Part shown: piece after piece, positions 47,640-61,320 of the stretch
Layout of the letters: each line of letters starts with the position of its first letter
Numbering within the stretch: position 1 is the first letter of the stretch
Assembly: GCA_029964075.1 (NCBI GenBank)
Contig: CM057136.1
Span: forward strand, 5,642,001 to 5,706,000
Length of the DNA: 64,000 nt
Source of the DNA: Patiria pectinifera
Lineage: Eukaryota > Echinodermata > Asteroidea > Valvatida > Asterinidae
Direction: 5' to 3'
The notes under the pieces: model-generated
What the model was told of the DNA's origin: nothing
Seen by the model: the letters and a program-made list of their open reading frames with translations, nothing else
The model's database searches: none
Translations under genes and position numbers: made by a program

Positions 47640-47872
47640 CTGGCTGCTGGCTTGTTAAAACCGAGAAATATCGCGCCCGGCATAATATCAATAGTGCGCC
47701 AGCTATACTGAACACCCCCGGGATATAGTGTGACGTCCCACAACTGCTGCGCTAGCGCCGCAGACTACATCAGTCACGCAGTGTTTTCTTTGGTCGTCAT
47801 TTCTTCACGAGTCGCCAACAGGAGCAGAACTTGAAGTCATTGAGTGGCCGTATTTGAAGACAGTTCGGGAAG
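47640..47872 (+). promoter_or_regulatory. Probable promoter and noncoding first exon of gene 2
   Basis: A locally CpG-rich stretch (CGCGCC, GCTAGCGCCGC) in AT-rich DNA, with GTGACGTCCC, an initiator-like ATCAGTCACG at about 47768 and no TATA box. GGGAAG before GTAGGT at 47873 is a good splice donor. A noncoding exon from about 47770 to 47872 joined to the acceptor at 49124 is inferred; transcript data would decide. Confidence 0.45.
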
Positions 47873-49124
47873 GTAGGTGGAGTGTATAATTTGCGTGCAG
47901 TGATGAATTTATAGGTTTTACGAAATCCAGAACGGTAGTACTCAGTAGTAGTAGAACTAAGCTAATCATTCAACTGAACCGACCACTCGTTATCGACTGT
48001 CACCGTTGCGTTGGACTGTGAATCGGCAAAGACGTGACAATTGTCCACGCCAGCATTAAATGCTGCAGCATCCTATGAAAAATCTTTTTGCAATTACAAT
48101 TTGGAAAGATTCCCATATCTGGCTATCACTAATTTTTTTCCTTCAGTGACCTATCACCCATCAGAATTAAATGATAATTTGTCCTAACAAGTAAATTTAG
48201 CAGGGAAAAAATTGAAGTATTTACTGAGAAAACACTCAGAAATGTTCAGACCAGTCTCATAGTCATACGGTTTGTGCACAGGGTGACAAGTGATGGCCAA
48301 TTACTAGAATCTTTCCTCCTGAACATTTGTGAATCTTATTTCCAGTCAAATAGTGAAATATTTCCTTCAGGAAGTTCATTTTGCTTAAAATGTATACATT
48401 TCTTGACTGTCATTCAGAATATGAGGCGTCTGGGAAAAAATTCCATACTGGATCACCACTTTTTTTCAATTAATTTTCAAGCGCCAAAAGTTGCATCCTT
48501 TATGGTTATTCCCTCCACTACTCTCACCCTCTCCTTTCCTTTATTCCTATTTATTAATCAGTCACTTATTTCATCGAGATTCGAACCTCGGACTCTTGCT
48601 TGAAACATGAGACTTTAAACTGCTAGGCTGCACATGATCGCTGTTGCAATAATCAATCTTTGGACGTATTTGAAGTATCCATTGAGGTAAACTAAATATT
48701 CATGAGAAAATAAATATTCATAATGACGTATTGTACTATCATTGGCCGGCTCATGCGTTGTCATGGTTGTCGATGTCATGCGTATAACGTACCACTGTCT
48801 TCCAGACACTTCAATCAGTTTTGACCGGCTGCTTCTACTTAGTTCTGCACGACATGTGCATCCAAAATGTGCTCTAAAAACACATTTTGCCTAATTTTTT
48901 TTCGCATTTACACAGCTTCCTGGTTTCCTCTTGGGTGAAATCACAAGGTGAGGTGCAAATTGATGTTTGGCGGCAGGTAAAGTGGTGATCCAGTATGGAT
49001 TTTTTCCAGGCGTTTGCATACATGTTGAGAAAGATTGATGGGATACTAAATTCTGATAAGATATTGAGTTTATTCCATTTCTGTTTAGATTTACCAAATT
49101 AGTTTGTTTTTCTTGACCTTTCAG
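47873..49124 (+). other. First intron of gene 2, with tRNA-like SINE remnant
   Basis: On the - strand, 48570..48635 reads GCAGCCTAGCAGTTTAAAG then GGTTCGAATCTCG, A- and B-box-like. ATGCCAATT and TGGATCACCACTTT words recur in inverted form near 48450 and 48990. No gene. Confidence 0.4.
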
Positions 49125-49197
49125 AAAAATAGCAGCCGGCCTAATCATGAGGTGGTTATGGTTTTTCGGTTTTGTTGCATCTTTATGCATATTCCAG
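49125..49197 (+). CDS. Gene 2 exon with start codon: signal peptide
   Basis: The acceptor TTTCAG is followed by 22 untranslated bases and ATG at 49147. It encodes MRWLWFFGFVASLCIFQ, a basic residue then an unbroken hydrophobic core, typical of a signal peptide. Ends CAG before GTGAGT, phase 0. The cleavage site is probably after VAG at the start of the next exon. Confidence 0.75.
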
Positions 49198-49423
49198 GTG
49201 AGTTTGAGATTGCAGTTTAACAAAGTTTTTTTCCCCAGTATAATTCATTGGTACATGTAACCTATTTAATTTAATTGTTGTCAGTTGTTGATGTACATTA
49301 GATGTGATACCATGACCATTTCAGTGTATTTTTAAACAAAATTTGAAATGCTTAGTCTTAAATTTATGAATGATGTATTTCTGCAAAGACTGTCCAGTGA
49401 TAGTCACAAACTTAAGTTTTATT

Positions 49424-49510
49424 TTGTAACAATTTTAAAGTATGGAAGGATGATTCTACATTCTTTGAAAGAATGCAGAATCTTTCTTTCATACATTAAA
49501 ATTGTTACAA
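49424..49510. repeat. 87-nt long imperfect hairpin (intron of gene 2)
   Basis: TTGTAACAATTTTAA at the left pairs perfectly with TTAAAATTGTTACAA at the right, and CATTCTTT pairs with AAAGAATG at the centre (49467). Only about three mismatches and two G:U pairs in 43 positions, with almost no loop. MITE-like or an RNA hairpin. Confidence 0.8.
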
Positions 49511-50014
49511 TGTATTCTTTCTTGTCTCACTTTATTGTCATTGAGATTTGGAGTTTGGAGAAATATGAGCTGTCAATTTTCTGAGTTGTGTATCAGTATC
49601 CTATCTTTTGCATTGGGGTATATAATTGTATTTTCTTATGTTCTCTAAAACAGTGGAGCAGTGTATCACAACTCAAGCATGTCAAATTATCAATGACTGA
49701 ACTTCAGTCAGTTTTATCTTAAGTGACGTTTTAGACACTAATTACATTGGGAGAAATGTATTCCTTCAACTATGAATAAAAACGGATATAGCTATGTGCA
49801 TTGTGGCTTGAATGTTGTGCATGAATGATGCTAATACAAATGGAATTTTTACATTGATAACCCTGTGTCCCTACTGCGATACCATACTATATAAGTTGAC
49901 AGTGTTCGTATCATATAGCCAGATAACTGATCTTCATGTTTGCTCTGACATGGTCAACGTTAATCCATCCTCTTGATTTATATTTCTCCCTTTTTGTTGT
50001 TGAACAAACAATAG

Positions 50015-50051
50015 GTAGCTGGCCAGGATGAAGATAATTGGGAAGATACAG
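50015..50051 (+). CDS. Gene 2 short exon: signal-peptide end and acidic N-terminus
   Basis: 37 nt encoding VAGQDEDNWEDT plus one base (phase 0-1), acceptor ACAATAG, donor ACAG before GTAAGC. The phase 1 exit matches the CCP exon at 61937. An ~11.9-kb intron follows. Confidence 0.7.
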
Positions 50052-53000
50052 GTAAGCACTAAGTTGCATTATGCAATAGCCACACAGCTATGTTTTTATC
50101 AACTGTTGGTATCAAGTTTATCAGCTTCAACATTATATAATTATAAAGAAATACACCGTAATAAGTAAGATCAAAGTTTATGGAATGTGCCAGAGAGAGA
50201 GAGAGCAGCGTCATGGGTATAACCACTATTTTGTCCACATTACTATTTTGTCCCAACCTACCCAGGTTGTATTTTCCAAAAGTCCTCGATTTGATTGTCT
50301 TAGGAATATAATTTAATCCATAGACTTCACTGGAAATTTTATTCATTCAAAAACTGTGTCAATCCTTTTACTTACTCACTCTGGCGACTTCCGTCGGACA
50401 AAATGTCTATGCCCATGTAAATTAACAACAATGAGTGCCTGTAATTGTGAGCTTAAATGTAGAAAGCATAAAAAAATGTCTATAATTACCTAAAACCCAC
50501 ATGTCTTTTTTTGGCCAACCTCAAACATTTTATTGCCACATTTGGCCGAAACTTTAAAACAAGTAAATTTTGAAATTTAAACAATACCATTAGAGCTTTC
50601 TCAAAGTAAACAAAGTATATAAGCATACTATTACAGACTGACAGACAAACATAAAACAAACTTAAAAAATAAAATTGCTTTCCTAACTACCTACCTGGAT
50701 AATTTTGAGGGCGTTACTTCAGCCTTTAGCTTCAGAAATCTTTAGCTGTCTTCCATTTTATGAAGGTTTTAAGCCCTATGCCACAGCAGGATTTCCTAAG
50801 TTGATGGAGAATATTTGTTAGAGTTTGGTCATGGTAGACAGTGACTGAAAGCATTTGCTACAAAGTCTCCTTCAAATCATAGTCAGGTGTCACACTGTGG
50901 ATTACTGGATTATGGGATCCAATGATGTCACCACCACATGTTTCACATTCATCATCCAAAATCAGTTGATAACCAAATGAGAAAAAAAAAACACTTTCCT
51001 AAATATCATGTAATAGTTTGGACTTTGGACCATACATATCCAGGGGAAGCAAGGTCATTTTGTGGGCTGGCAGCGACAGGGAGTATGATATATTCTTACA
51101 GCTAGAAAAAGTGCCAGTAATTCGTCTGTCCGTAGTTTCTGGCATGGTGTTGCGGTTACCCCTGCAGAGTATCAAATAAACTTTGGGAATTCTTTCAAGT
51201 TTTATAGGAAAAAATGTATCCCATGCTTCCAGTATATGCGCTGTGTATAGAGCAATCTGTATAATGCATGAGTGGTTGTATCATGCACAAAGAGGACAAC
51301 TGAGGATCGACTGGCCATGTCCAGCATGAGTTATGTTGATTTGGGACAACACTCCCATAAGGTCATATGCCATATTCAATTCAGTTCTGCAATTATCAAC
51401 TTAAATGTACTAGCTAGTGACCAATCAAAACACTTCAGAAACTTCTCAAATGTAGGAATGTCAATAAAAATTAGTTCATGATAAAACGTTGTTTCTTCTG
51501 TTCAATTTGTGATTTTATAATACTGCTTATATCAGGTCTCTGTATTTCACTTTGAAATACATGTAGTTAGCTCCACAAAGCGTCTATTGCTGATTAATTT
51601 ATTATTACTGCTGGCATATTAATGTCTCTTTCTTACATTGGCAAATGAACTAGGAGATACATCCAGTCAAAAAAAGTTTAGCTGAGATGAATACTCATTG
51701 CACATTATCAGAATTGCATCTATTCACTGATTAGATAATGGCTCCAAATTGGCAATTTGGGGCTGCTTGTAATTTTGCTTGTAATTGGTCATCTTACGGA
51801 GTGAGGAAAAGACTGCTGTGAACAGCTAGAAGAATGGATTATATTCAGTGGAGTAGTCGATTTGATAGCTAGGGTCTTTGCGAACCTTGCACCTCAGCTG
51901 TGGATCTGTTTATATACGCTTAGCCTTATGAGATAATTTAGGTAAAAAAATGTTGGCCTTCGTCGCATCTATATATGTTTTTTCCTTGTTCAAGAACCTT
52001 CCTTTGAATTAATTCCACAAAGGGTGCATTTTTAAATATTATTGTATTATAAAAAAAACAGTCATCACAATATCTGCACATTATCTATTCTGTGCATGTG
52101 CTGCTTTGTTCAGCCTGGCATCAGTCCTGATATGAAACAAAACAAAAGCAGTGTGCCAGTGGATTGGGTGGGCCCGTGTGCGTCACTAAAGACACTAATA
52201 TGCTTGTTAACATTTCCTGATGGGAAATCGTTGTCTCTGTTTATTTTTTGTCTCAAAATGGACAAGGGTACTTTGTCATGAGTCCAAGGAAGAAGGAATA
52301 AAATGGGAACACACATTTCCAAATCATATATGTGCAGGGAAAATGGACTTAAAAGTTCCTGATCATTACTCAAAAAAGCTGTCTATACCCATATGCAGAC
52401 TCAAGGACAAAATGATGAACGCAGTATTACTCAATAAATTGAGGTGAAATCTTCCAAAAAAGTGCATACAGACTTCAACAACTTTGCTACAGCATTTTCA
52501 ATAAGTTTCATGATGTTTTGCCATAAGTCTTAAAAATTAAATCTGCTGTTTGGCCTTGGGCCTGGTCCGTGTATGTCCTAGGCTTGACCTTAGATCGCAC
52601 CCACTGGCCTAAAAGTCACAATGATTTAATACTTGGGTTGTTTGAAGGTCAGCAATGACCAGCTGTGATGTCATGGGGGCATACAGTGGCACCCCTAAGG
52701 GGTAATATCCTGTGACACTGTAGTGCCAGGGATGAAGGACTCAAAGTCATTCAATGCAAAGCTTGTAGCAGCAATACTTACCAGAGTACTATTCAGTTTT
52801 AATTACCCCCACATGCATGCTAGCATAGGCAGTGCAGAAATTGAACCATCTATGATTTATCATTTAGTCAGGTTTAGGAGACTCTGAGATTTTAAAGCAT
52901 TGTTCAATTTACAGTTTTAAATGTTCAAACACAGTTGTTGATCCTGGTACATTATTTATGGCACTGTTCCAATTCATTTCATTTTGAGGACAGTGCTTTA

Positions 53001-55161
53001 ATGAAGAGCCTATGGACTTAATAACATATTACACAGGGCTGTACTTTCTGGTGCACTGTACTTTTAACCTATACGTAAACATCCAACCGTTTATTCCAAA
53101 ACATTTTGAAACATGAATGTATTATTACTCAAAACAGAAGTGTTAGACTTCATTATTCATATCTACAGTATTGCAATGATATTGTAAGTTGTCAAGACAA
53201 TGGGAGCATACATGTATATAGCTTGTCGACAGGCTGAACTTTAAAAGGAAAATAATCCATTTTAGTAAAATGGTTGGAATTAAATCAGAGAGGTTGAAAA
53301 ATGTACAACAGTACAATTTATGGTAATTTTTTTGTGGGCATTAGCAGTTTTATATAGTGTCTGTAGCAAATCAGCCATCTTTTGTTGGATGAGTCAGGAA
53401 ATAGAAACAGGAATCAAGGTGTCATTCTTTAAAAAAGAGGTTACACCCAACTGTCTAGCCATGTCTGTATAGCCATATTTGTTGCTGTATTTATAGCTCT
53501 CAGTGCTACCTGTGTAAAATCCCAGTCTAATATTTTCTCCTCCCTGTATATAAGACTGTGAGACCGGGGCCCCATCGTGACAGACATAGTCCAGACTTTG
53601 TAGACTGGATTGCCTGACTGAGATTGCTATTATGTCATGGGTACATATCCGGCTAACTTCCTTGTTCCAAGTCTGATCTGGCTGTGCTTGTCCCTCGTGT
53701 ACAAATTACTTTGAACTTCTGGAGGGTTGCGTTTACTACTGATAATTGCTTGTTCATGTAAAGACATACAAAAACATGTCCAAGATGGTGCTTTGTTTTG
53801 GAGGTATGAGATTGCATAATCACGATCAAACTTTTGTAAAAAGAAAGGAGTACAATTTTGTTTGTATGTCATATATTGACCTTTGCTTTTCTAAACCATT
53901 AAAAGGACATCAAACAAACCTTTACTTTGATAAAAATAACAACATCCTGTCTGTAAAGATTTCTAGAGGAAGCTGATCTTTACAGTCCAAACAAAACAAT
54001 TGCATGGACTTCCTCTGTTAACCATTATACACAAATCATAGCAATCAAATTGAATGCTGATTCTACCTGTCAAAATGTGTGGTTTTGTGGACCTAATAAT
54101 ATGGTGTACTACAGTTATCTTAATTGTTCAATTAATTGTGTGACTAAATAGTGTGTGATGAAGTAATTGTGTGTGTGGAGAAAGGACGTCATCAACCCTA
54201 ACCTTCCCAACTTCATCAAAATCCATCACCCAAGTTTAGGGGGATTTTGGCAGACAAGCCATGATCTGTACCAAGTCCATCAAAATCCACTTAGAGTTGT
54301 GGTGGTCTTGTGGTGGATTTAAAAGCAGAGAACATTGCATCTTTTTAAGCGTATTCAGATTTTTAGAGGAGAATACAAGTTTGCAATGAACGGGGTTTTA
54401 CCGGGTACCTTGGGGTTCAACCAGGAGTTTAATTGTTTAACTTTGCATTCATCCCTTATGTTGTTCACAACGATTCTTGCAAACCATACAATATGGTTGA
54501 TAAGTCGGTTTCATTTATTCATGTTCAAAGGTTGTGCACTTTTCAATTATTTTATTTTCACCAATGACACCAAACCACTCAAAATGTGCACCGTATTTCA
54601 GTACGTGAGGGAAGTTCCAAGTCAAGTTGTTCCTTATCACATAACTGCATACCTGGCTCCATCGGCAGCATATCGCAGCATATCTTACCACCAGACACTA
54701 CTATAAGTAAGATAAACATGTGAACTTTTATCTTAAAATAAACCATTTTTACAGGACCACACATCTCAAGGTTGCCCAAGCATGGTCCAAGTCACCTCTT
54801 TACCTTGGAAAGCTACATTTTCTCAGTGTCAATTAAATAACACTTCAATAGGCCACTTCATCTTTTAACAAAAAGAAAAGTCCATGTTTTGATCTTGGGA
54901 ATAAATTATATTTTCCAACCAAAACATTTGTATTGTGCCCTGTGGCTGTGAGCTACATGCTTTGTTGCATGGGAACACAGCTCTATTTTCTTTTGCCTGT
55001 CAATTTCACAAAGTGAATGGATGCTAGCCTTGGGCGGCTGGAGAGGTGTCAAGTTGTGTTGGTGGGAAAAGGTTGGGAAAAAACTTGAAGGGCTTGTGTG
55101 TAGCCACTGAATGAATATGAAATCAGACTTGCCTTGACATTTTAATATTCTATAAACATAG
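50052..55161 (+). other. Long gene 2 intron, first part; nothing recognised
   Basis: AT-rich; a short (GA)n at 50192..50204. I examined both strands for CCP, HYR, EGF or GCC signatures and found none. Confidence 0.55.
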
Positions 55162-55696
55162 TTAAAGGGAATGTACATCATTGGCTTTTGCTGTAATTTT
55201 CAGAAATGAACTATTTGAGGGGTTAGTATAACAGATCAAATATTGTTTGACTGACATGTTTGAAGTTTTGTGTTCGAAAATGCTTGAAAAACCAAGAAAA
55301 ACAAAAATGTTTAAGTAGTCTGGTTCCCTGACTCCACTAAAGATAAAATGGATCAATTTATAGTTGTCGGAAAATTGTAAGGGAACCAGTCTACTGGTCT
55401 AGCTGGCCTGCACCCGTTCATGAACATGTAACCAATAGCAAACAAAATTTGGACTGAAAAAAAATGTAAATTTGGAGCAGTAGTTGAAAAATAGTTAGGT
55501 GTTTCCAACGGTGGTCGGCCGACCACCGTTGGAAATGTATACAAAAATACCGTTTTCTTGAAAATGACTTGATACCAGTTGTTATAATTTTACAGGATGC
55601 TTTAGACTGTCATTTACCAACATCCTAGTAAGGTATTTCGTAAAACCTTGGTAGTTTTATTTTTCGATGTTTGCAAATGTTGTATATTCCCTTTAA
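55162..55696. mobile_element. TTAA-flanked non-autonomous element, copy 1
   Basis: Bounded by TTAA on both sides. Inverted ends: AGGGAATGTACATCATTGGC left, and GCAAATGTTGTATATTCCCT right (its complement starts AGGGAATATACAACATTTGC). A perfect 34-bp palindrome sits at 55502..55535. TTAA targets are used by piggyBac and Kolobok transposons; the AGGG end leans to Kolobok, which is inference. Confidence 0.8.
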
Positions 55697-58600
55697 AGAA
55701 ACAAGTTTTTAAAATGAGGTCCATTTATTTTTGTTTGTTATAGTTTTGTCTTATAAATTGTTAGTGTGTTTCTCTTTTTGTTTACTCTTGCAGGATTGTT
55801 TGTTGTCAAAAGTTTTCAAATGTATTTTGAAATCAGTCTACTGACTGCAGCTATATGCATAACCAGGATTAATTAATGAGTGGATACTCTCTTTTTAGAA
55901 ATCAACATCAGAAACAAAACTGTAGTTCTAATTCATCCTACTTTCAAAGTCATTGTTTCCTTTCAAATTACCTTAAGACAATCACGATTAGGATATTGAA
56001 TTTTAGGTTGAAAATTCAAGAATTGGTTCATTGAATTGATGTACATGTATAAGCTTTGGTTACCTGAAGTTAATTTCTTTTTGCTGGTAGTGTAGTGTGA
56101 CAACTGACAGTCCTTAGCTCAACAGACCCAATTTTATCCAGTATTTGTCACGCACATGTGTAGGGTAACAGCTTGAGTCGAGATGTATCAGAACCCCACA
56201 GAGACTTTCCTCATTTCTTTCTTTTATTGCCGAGGTCATGCTGACTAGCGATGGCCCTCTGGCATTTTGCTGTAGATGATTCTATTATATGGTATGTGCA
56301 CTGGGGACAAAATTGATGGCTCCCTTTGACCCCATTTGCACTGGCTGAAAAATTGAGTTCATTGAGAAGAGCTGCATGGCTCATAACTCTAACCCCCAGT
56401 TAAATGCTCCATGACAACAAGTGAGGTGGCTCTGAAGGGATACCTTCCAACAGTCTTTTTCACAGCATCGGAAATTTCACTTACAACATGAGAAAAATTC
56501 ATTACAATGTGCAAAACAAAATCTTAGTTATTATTTTTGCTAAACAACACTTCACATCATTGCAAACAATCTTGATGTGAAACAGAATTCACAAGTTTGG
56601 AAAAGGTAATTATCCATAACAAGATCATGAACGAGATCTTAAAGAAATTTGCTGTTGCAAGTATATGAGACGTCCATTGGCTATTAACTTCAGAGTCTGA
56701 TGCATGATGGCAAGGTTGAATATGGTTTGGTATTGGTAAATGAGAAATACATCCTGCCCGACCTTTGTTGCAATGTGTTAATATAAACAGGACTATTTCT
56801 GTCCACAGTCAAAACTTTGGATTATTTCAGTCTTGATGACTCACAATTCACAAACAACTCACTATTCCAAGTTTCTGAACTCTATTTATGAATTCTGATC
56901 ACATCTTTCAAGAATGTTACTTTTGATCCTACATCGTCACTGATTCCAAATGGTCCAGTGACCATTTGACTCCTAGTTGCCCCCCCCCCCAATAAACCCA
57001 CCTGGAGAAAGCAAATACAGCCATTTCACCGGTTACGTTCCTTACGGGCCATGATACCAGTCCATTACAAATACCTTTGAACCAGATGTTGCTGGTGGGA
57101 GTACTCCTCAATCTGGCTTTAATTGAGTCCCAAGGCGGCTTTGCCCAATCCCTCTCTAAACACCTCAATGGATAGATTACTGAAATAATGTATGACGAGT
57201 TGAAACCGAGACTGCGGTCTTTGGTGAGAGACCGAAACTCTCCCCTCCAGCATAAAGCCCCACGCATTGATGCATACCACTTCTATATTAGACATTCATC
57301 TAGCTTGCTTGTTATTGTGTTTATCCTGGTGAATTGGGTTTTCTAGACCCTCCTGTAAAAAAAATATCAGACAAAGGTAACCCATGACAAACATGCACAG
57401 CTATTTTACCTACTATTGGGACCATAGTCCATCCATCTGATGAGTGACACTATTAATATTAATTAGTGAAGTAGTTTCAAAAGAGATGGAATTAACATTA
57501 TCAGAAGATCATTTCATTTTCTTTTTAATTTATACATGAAGGTATTACTATTAGGCCCCCCAAAAATACTTCTGCTTCCGATTACATGCCTTTCCAAAAT
57601 AGGGTCGGTAGGTCGGAAAAAAAGGACTTGAAGTGGTTTCTTAAAACAAATTGTACATAATAATCTGTAGTTTTTGTATTTGTTAAGTAATGTTAATGAC
57701 TTTGTGGTTCACCCAGTATGACAATCCTTGGGAGCTATGTACACGGGAATATACTTAATTAATAAATTAACAAACTCAATGAGGATTGTTTTGCAAAATG
57801 AGCACTGAAACTAAAAAAACCAACGGAAAAGTAAAAAAAAATATTAATTTTAACATTTAAACTGCATACATGTGTACCAATTCATGAAAACCTTCAAGCA
57901 TCAAAGTTGTGCAGGACAAAGTTTTCATTATTTTGTCAAATTTGGGCAAAATTAATTCTCTTTTAAAGGTCCGAATTTCAAGCCTACATGTAAGTACACT
58001 TCAAAAGATTTTCTTATCCCTGCAGAACTTCCAACCCTTGCATTAGAGAATCAATAAATGCAATCGTCTGGATTTATCCTTGGGGCTTGAAATAATTGTA
58101 ATACTAGACCATCAGTAGGTATCTGTGCATTAGTTAGACTTGGTGCAGGCTCCCTGTTTAGTTATTTTTAACCAATATTTGTTTCTGTGTTTTGATTATT
58201 AAAATGAATATGTTGCCAAGTATTTGCAGCCAGGATGAGTTCTTGTGTATTTATTGATAATTGGCAAGGTACAAATGTTGAAAACAATTGAAAACTGAAA
58301 CATTGCAAGCATTTGTTATAAGATTCTGCATTCTAGAATCTGCATTCTAGAAAAATTCTCAAACTGTTGCAATTTAATTTAAAACTTGCTCCACAGATAG
58401 TTCACTAGGTCCTTGATAATACTATTCATTCTCTTCAACATTTCAATTTTTTATCTCCTGAAAGATTTTGACCTTTTTCGTGTGAAAACAAAACAATCAA
58501 AAGTGCTATATTTTTGCTTATATTTGCACACAAATAGATCCATCCTGTGTGTTGACTACTTTTTGGTCCCCCGCATTAATATCAATTGCAAAGGGGACGT

Positions 58601-60523
58601 GAACATACCCTGACAGAATGGAATTATTGTCAGGCTATAATTTGTTGGTCAATGTCTTATTCAAAGGTGAATAACGTTATAGATCTATTTTAAAAAAGTG
58701 ATATAACTTTAAATATCTGTTTAAAAAACAAAATCTATTGGGTCGAACTTCAAAATAGTACAGACAGTGCATGTTTAAGATATTGAGTAGACAGTCTATC
58801 ATAACTGATATAAAACCCTATCAGTCCCAGCCAGACTTTCCCAGCCTAGCCCCTGAGGTACAATGTATGTCAAGGTGGATGATAATGGTCTCTGCAGGAT
58901 ACATATCACTGCAATAATGTGGACTTGCCCACATCCAGTGAGATGAGAACTTGTGACTTTTCCTCCCTGCTATTGGTTGTGATGAGCTTGGTCAGATGTA
59001 ATCTTTGTGGAATTTCATTTCATTTAGATGTTGCAGTCTTTGGCAAAGGGCGGAGTTCCTTCCTACTAATCCTAGGCATTTGTCACTGTTAATTAAAGAT
59101 ACATTCTGTGCTTTGGGGGCATGTGCCATTTTAATAACCTTACTTAATTCTAAGAATAAAATGCAAATGTTTCTATTACTTAAGTTATGGCCTTCCTCAT
59201 TATTACTTTGTTATTGTTTTTAAATTATTCAAAACAAATATTAATGCAACAACACTTTGGATGGTCTTTCCTTTACAGTTTTCACTGCTGGTATCGGTAG
59301 ATGTTACTTATAGGCTTAATAGTACTGCAGGTGTAGGTAGACATGTGGATCTGAGGCACTGACAACACAATCAGTATGCCTAGGATGCATCCAGACACTT
59401 AGATTGCTCCAGTTATAGCTGCATGCTCCAGTGTAGTTTTTGTTCAACAGGATTTAGGCAAGTCCCAGTTAAATGTTGTAACTAAGTTTTTTGAGAGTTG
59501 AAGAGTTTGAAAGCCTTAGAATGTTTTCACCTGTCTTTTCCCGTACCTTCTTATTTCATTCACTTTTCTCACCTGCTTATTGCTGAAGTGATGGAAAGAA
59601 CACTTTTCATTTCAAAAAGCTAAACTGTGATTATCTGTCTGCAAACAGATTTTCAAGGTTCATTTGGAATTCAGCCAAAATTTTCCATTTTGTTTAGAGT
59701 TTTGGCTTTGTGGCTTCATCATTAATTTGTATTGTTTTTTTTTTGGTTTTTTTTGTGTTGTTTTGAGCTGTCTTTAACAACTCAAGCTTATCTTTGTCTA
59801 GGTTGGTGACAGGATATCTGAACCTGTACCAGGGATGTCCTTGTCTTTGCTATGATTCAGAGATTTATGCCCCAGACATGTACACGTTGTGTCTAGTCCG
59901 AGTCTTCATTCAAGATATGAATTTAGCTACATACTGTTTTGCAAGGGAAATTGTGTCTGACTTGTATAAAGTCACTCAGTTGTGTTTTTATGGTGCCTGG
60001 CTGCGCATTGTACAGTTTTACTGATCCAACAAATAAGTTCCGGTCAATTAAATGCAAAGTTCATCCACTCAATATGGCTTGGCACACCCCCTGGGATTGG
60101 AATGGCCAGTCCCTGATGGAATGAGTCAAGCCCACTAGACACCCCACTTGTGGATTTCCTCTCGAGCCTGCTCAGCCCATTAGTTTGTGTACAAATGTAC
60201 TACAGCTGTTGCTGCTATTTCCTGAATCATTTATCTTGCTGGAGAAATTAACAAAGAAAATAGGGCAAGAACTTTTACAAAATACATTTCAGCCTGCAAA
60301 CTTGTTTTTGTCTTCAGCAAACTCAATTCAGAAAGTGCAATTCAGAAAGTGGCTGTCATTCGTTTCAGTGAAACTATATATAGTGGACTTAAATGAGAAA
60401 CTGAGAAATAAATTGACAAGATGACAAATTCTTTACCAAGGAAACTCATGGAGGGGTCTCTATTAAGCCAGAGGGTCCTTACTAGTACAATTCCCTGTCG
60501 TTTATAAACTGCCCTTTTTCATC
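55697..60523 (+). other. Long gene 2 intron, middle part; nothing firmly recognised
   Basis: A C run at 56982..56991 and a GGCCCCCCAAAAATAC stretch at 57555 with GGTCGGTAGGTCGG at 57603 look like repeat fragments. No exon, RNA or complete element seen. Confidence 0.5.
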
Positions 60524-61042
60524 TTAAAGGGAATATCCATCATTTGCTTTTGCTGTAATTTTCAGAAATGGCATTTGGGGGTTGGAAATATATAGCAAAT
60601 ATAGTTACACTGACTTTTTTTAGGTTTTGGGTTTGAAAATGCTATAAAAACCAAGAAAAACAATCATTTTCCTGTAGTCTGGTTCCCTGACTCCATATAC
60701 ATGTAAGAAGAAACAGAGCAGTTTACATACATTGGGGAATTGTAAGGTCAGGGAACCAGTCTAGCTGGCTTGTACCCGTTCATAGGTGTGTAATCGATTG
60801 TAAACAAGTGCGATTGGCAATTGGGGCCAGTATTTGAAAAAAAGCCAGTTTTTTCCAACGCTGGTCGGCCGACCAGCGTTGGAAATTGATACAAAAATAC
60901 CACTTTTCTTGAAAATGACAGTATACCAGGTGCCATGATTTTACAGGATAAAACTGTCATACAGTTACAGTCCAGCAAGGTATTTCAAAATGATTTGGTA
61001 GTTTTATTTTTGATGTTTGCAAATGTTGTATTTTCCCTTTAA
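60524..61042. mobile_element. TTAA-flanked non-autonomous element, copy 2
   Basis: Same family and orientation as 55162..55696, with TTAA at both borders (60524..60527 and 61039..61042). Its central 34-bp palindrome (60852..60885) is also perfect although it differs from copy 1 at two positions. Confidence 0.8.
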
Positions 61043-61135
61043 GTGTGGTAAAAGTAAAGGTAAAGGGGACGAACCTGTGTTAACAGGAACGGAGTGCCCA
61101 TCTCTATTTGGTTAGCGATTGGGCCAGACTCATAA

Positions 61136-61320
61136 GTGGGGTCAGGGAACCAGACTACAGGATCATGATATTTTTTTGTTTTGGTTTTTCCAGTAGAGGC
61201 CTTTTTCGAAAACAAAACTTCAAACAAGTCAGTGTAACAATATTTGCTATAAACCCCCAAACCCATTCGTTTCTGAAAATTGCAGCAAAAGCAAATGTTG
61301 TATATTCCCTTGAAACACAA
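61136..61320. mobile_element. Inverted partial copy of the TTAA element
   Basis: GGGTCAGGGAACCAGACTAC, then TTTCTGAAAATTGCAGCAAA and GCAAATGTTGTATATTCCC: this is the left third of the element in reverse orientation. The border is TTGA rather than TTAA. The GTAAAGGGGACGAACC repeat (see 2802) lies between it and copy 2. Confidence 0.75.

Noticed and set aside
54335-54706. 123-codon open frame in the long gene 2 intron
   Set aside because: No family features and no suitable splice borders.
59794-60024. Cysteine-containing open frame checked as an EGF or GCC exon
   Set aside because: Cysteine spacing fits no module, and no phase 1 acceptor/donor pair is present.
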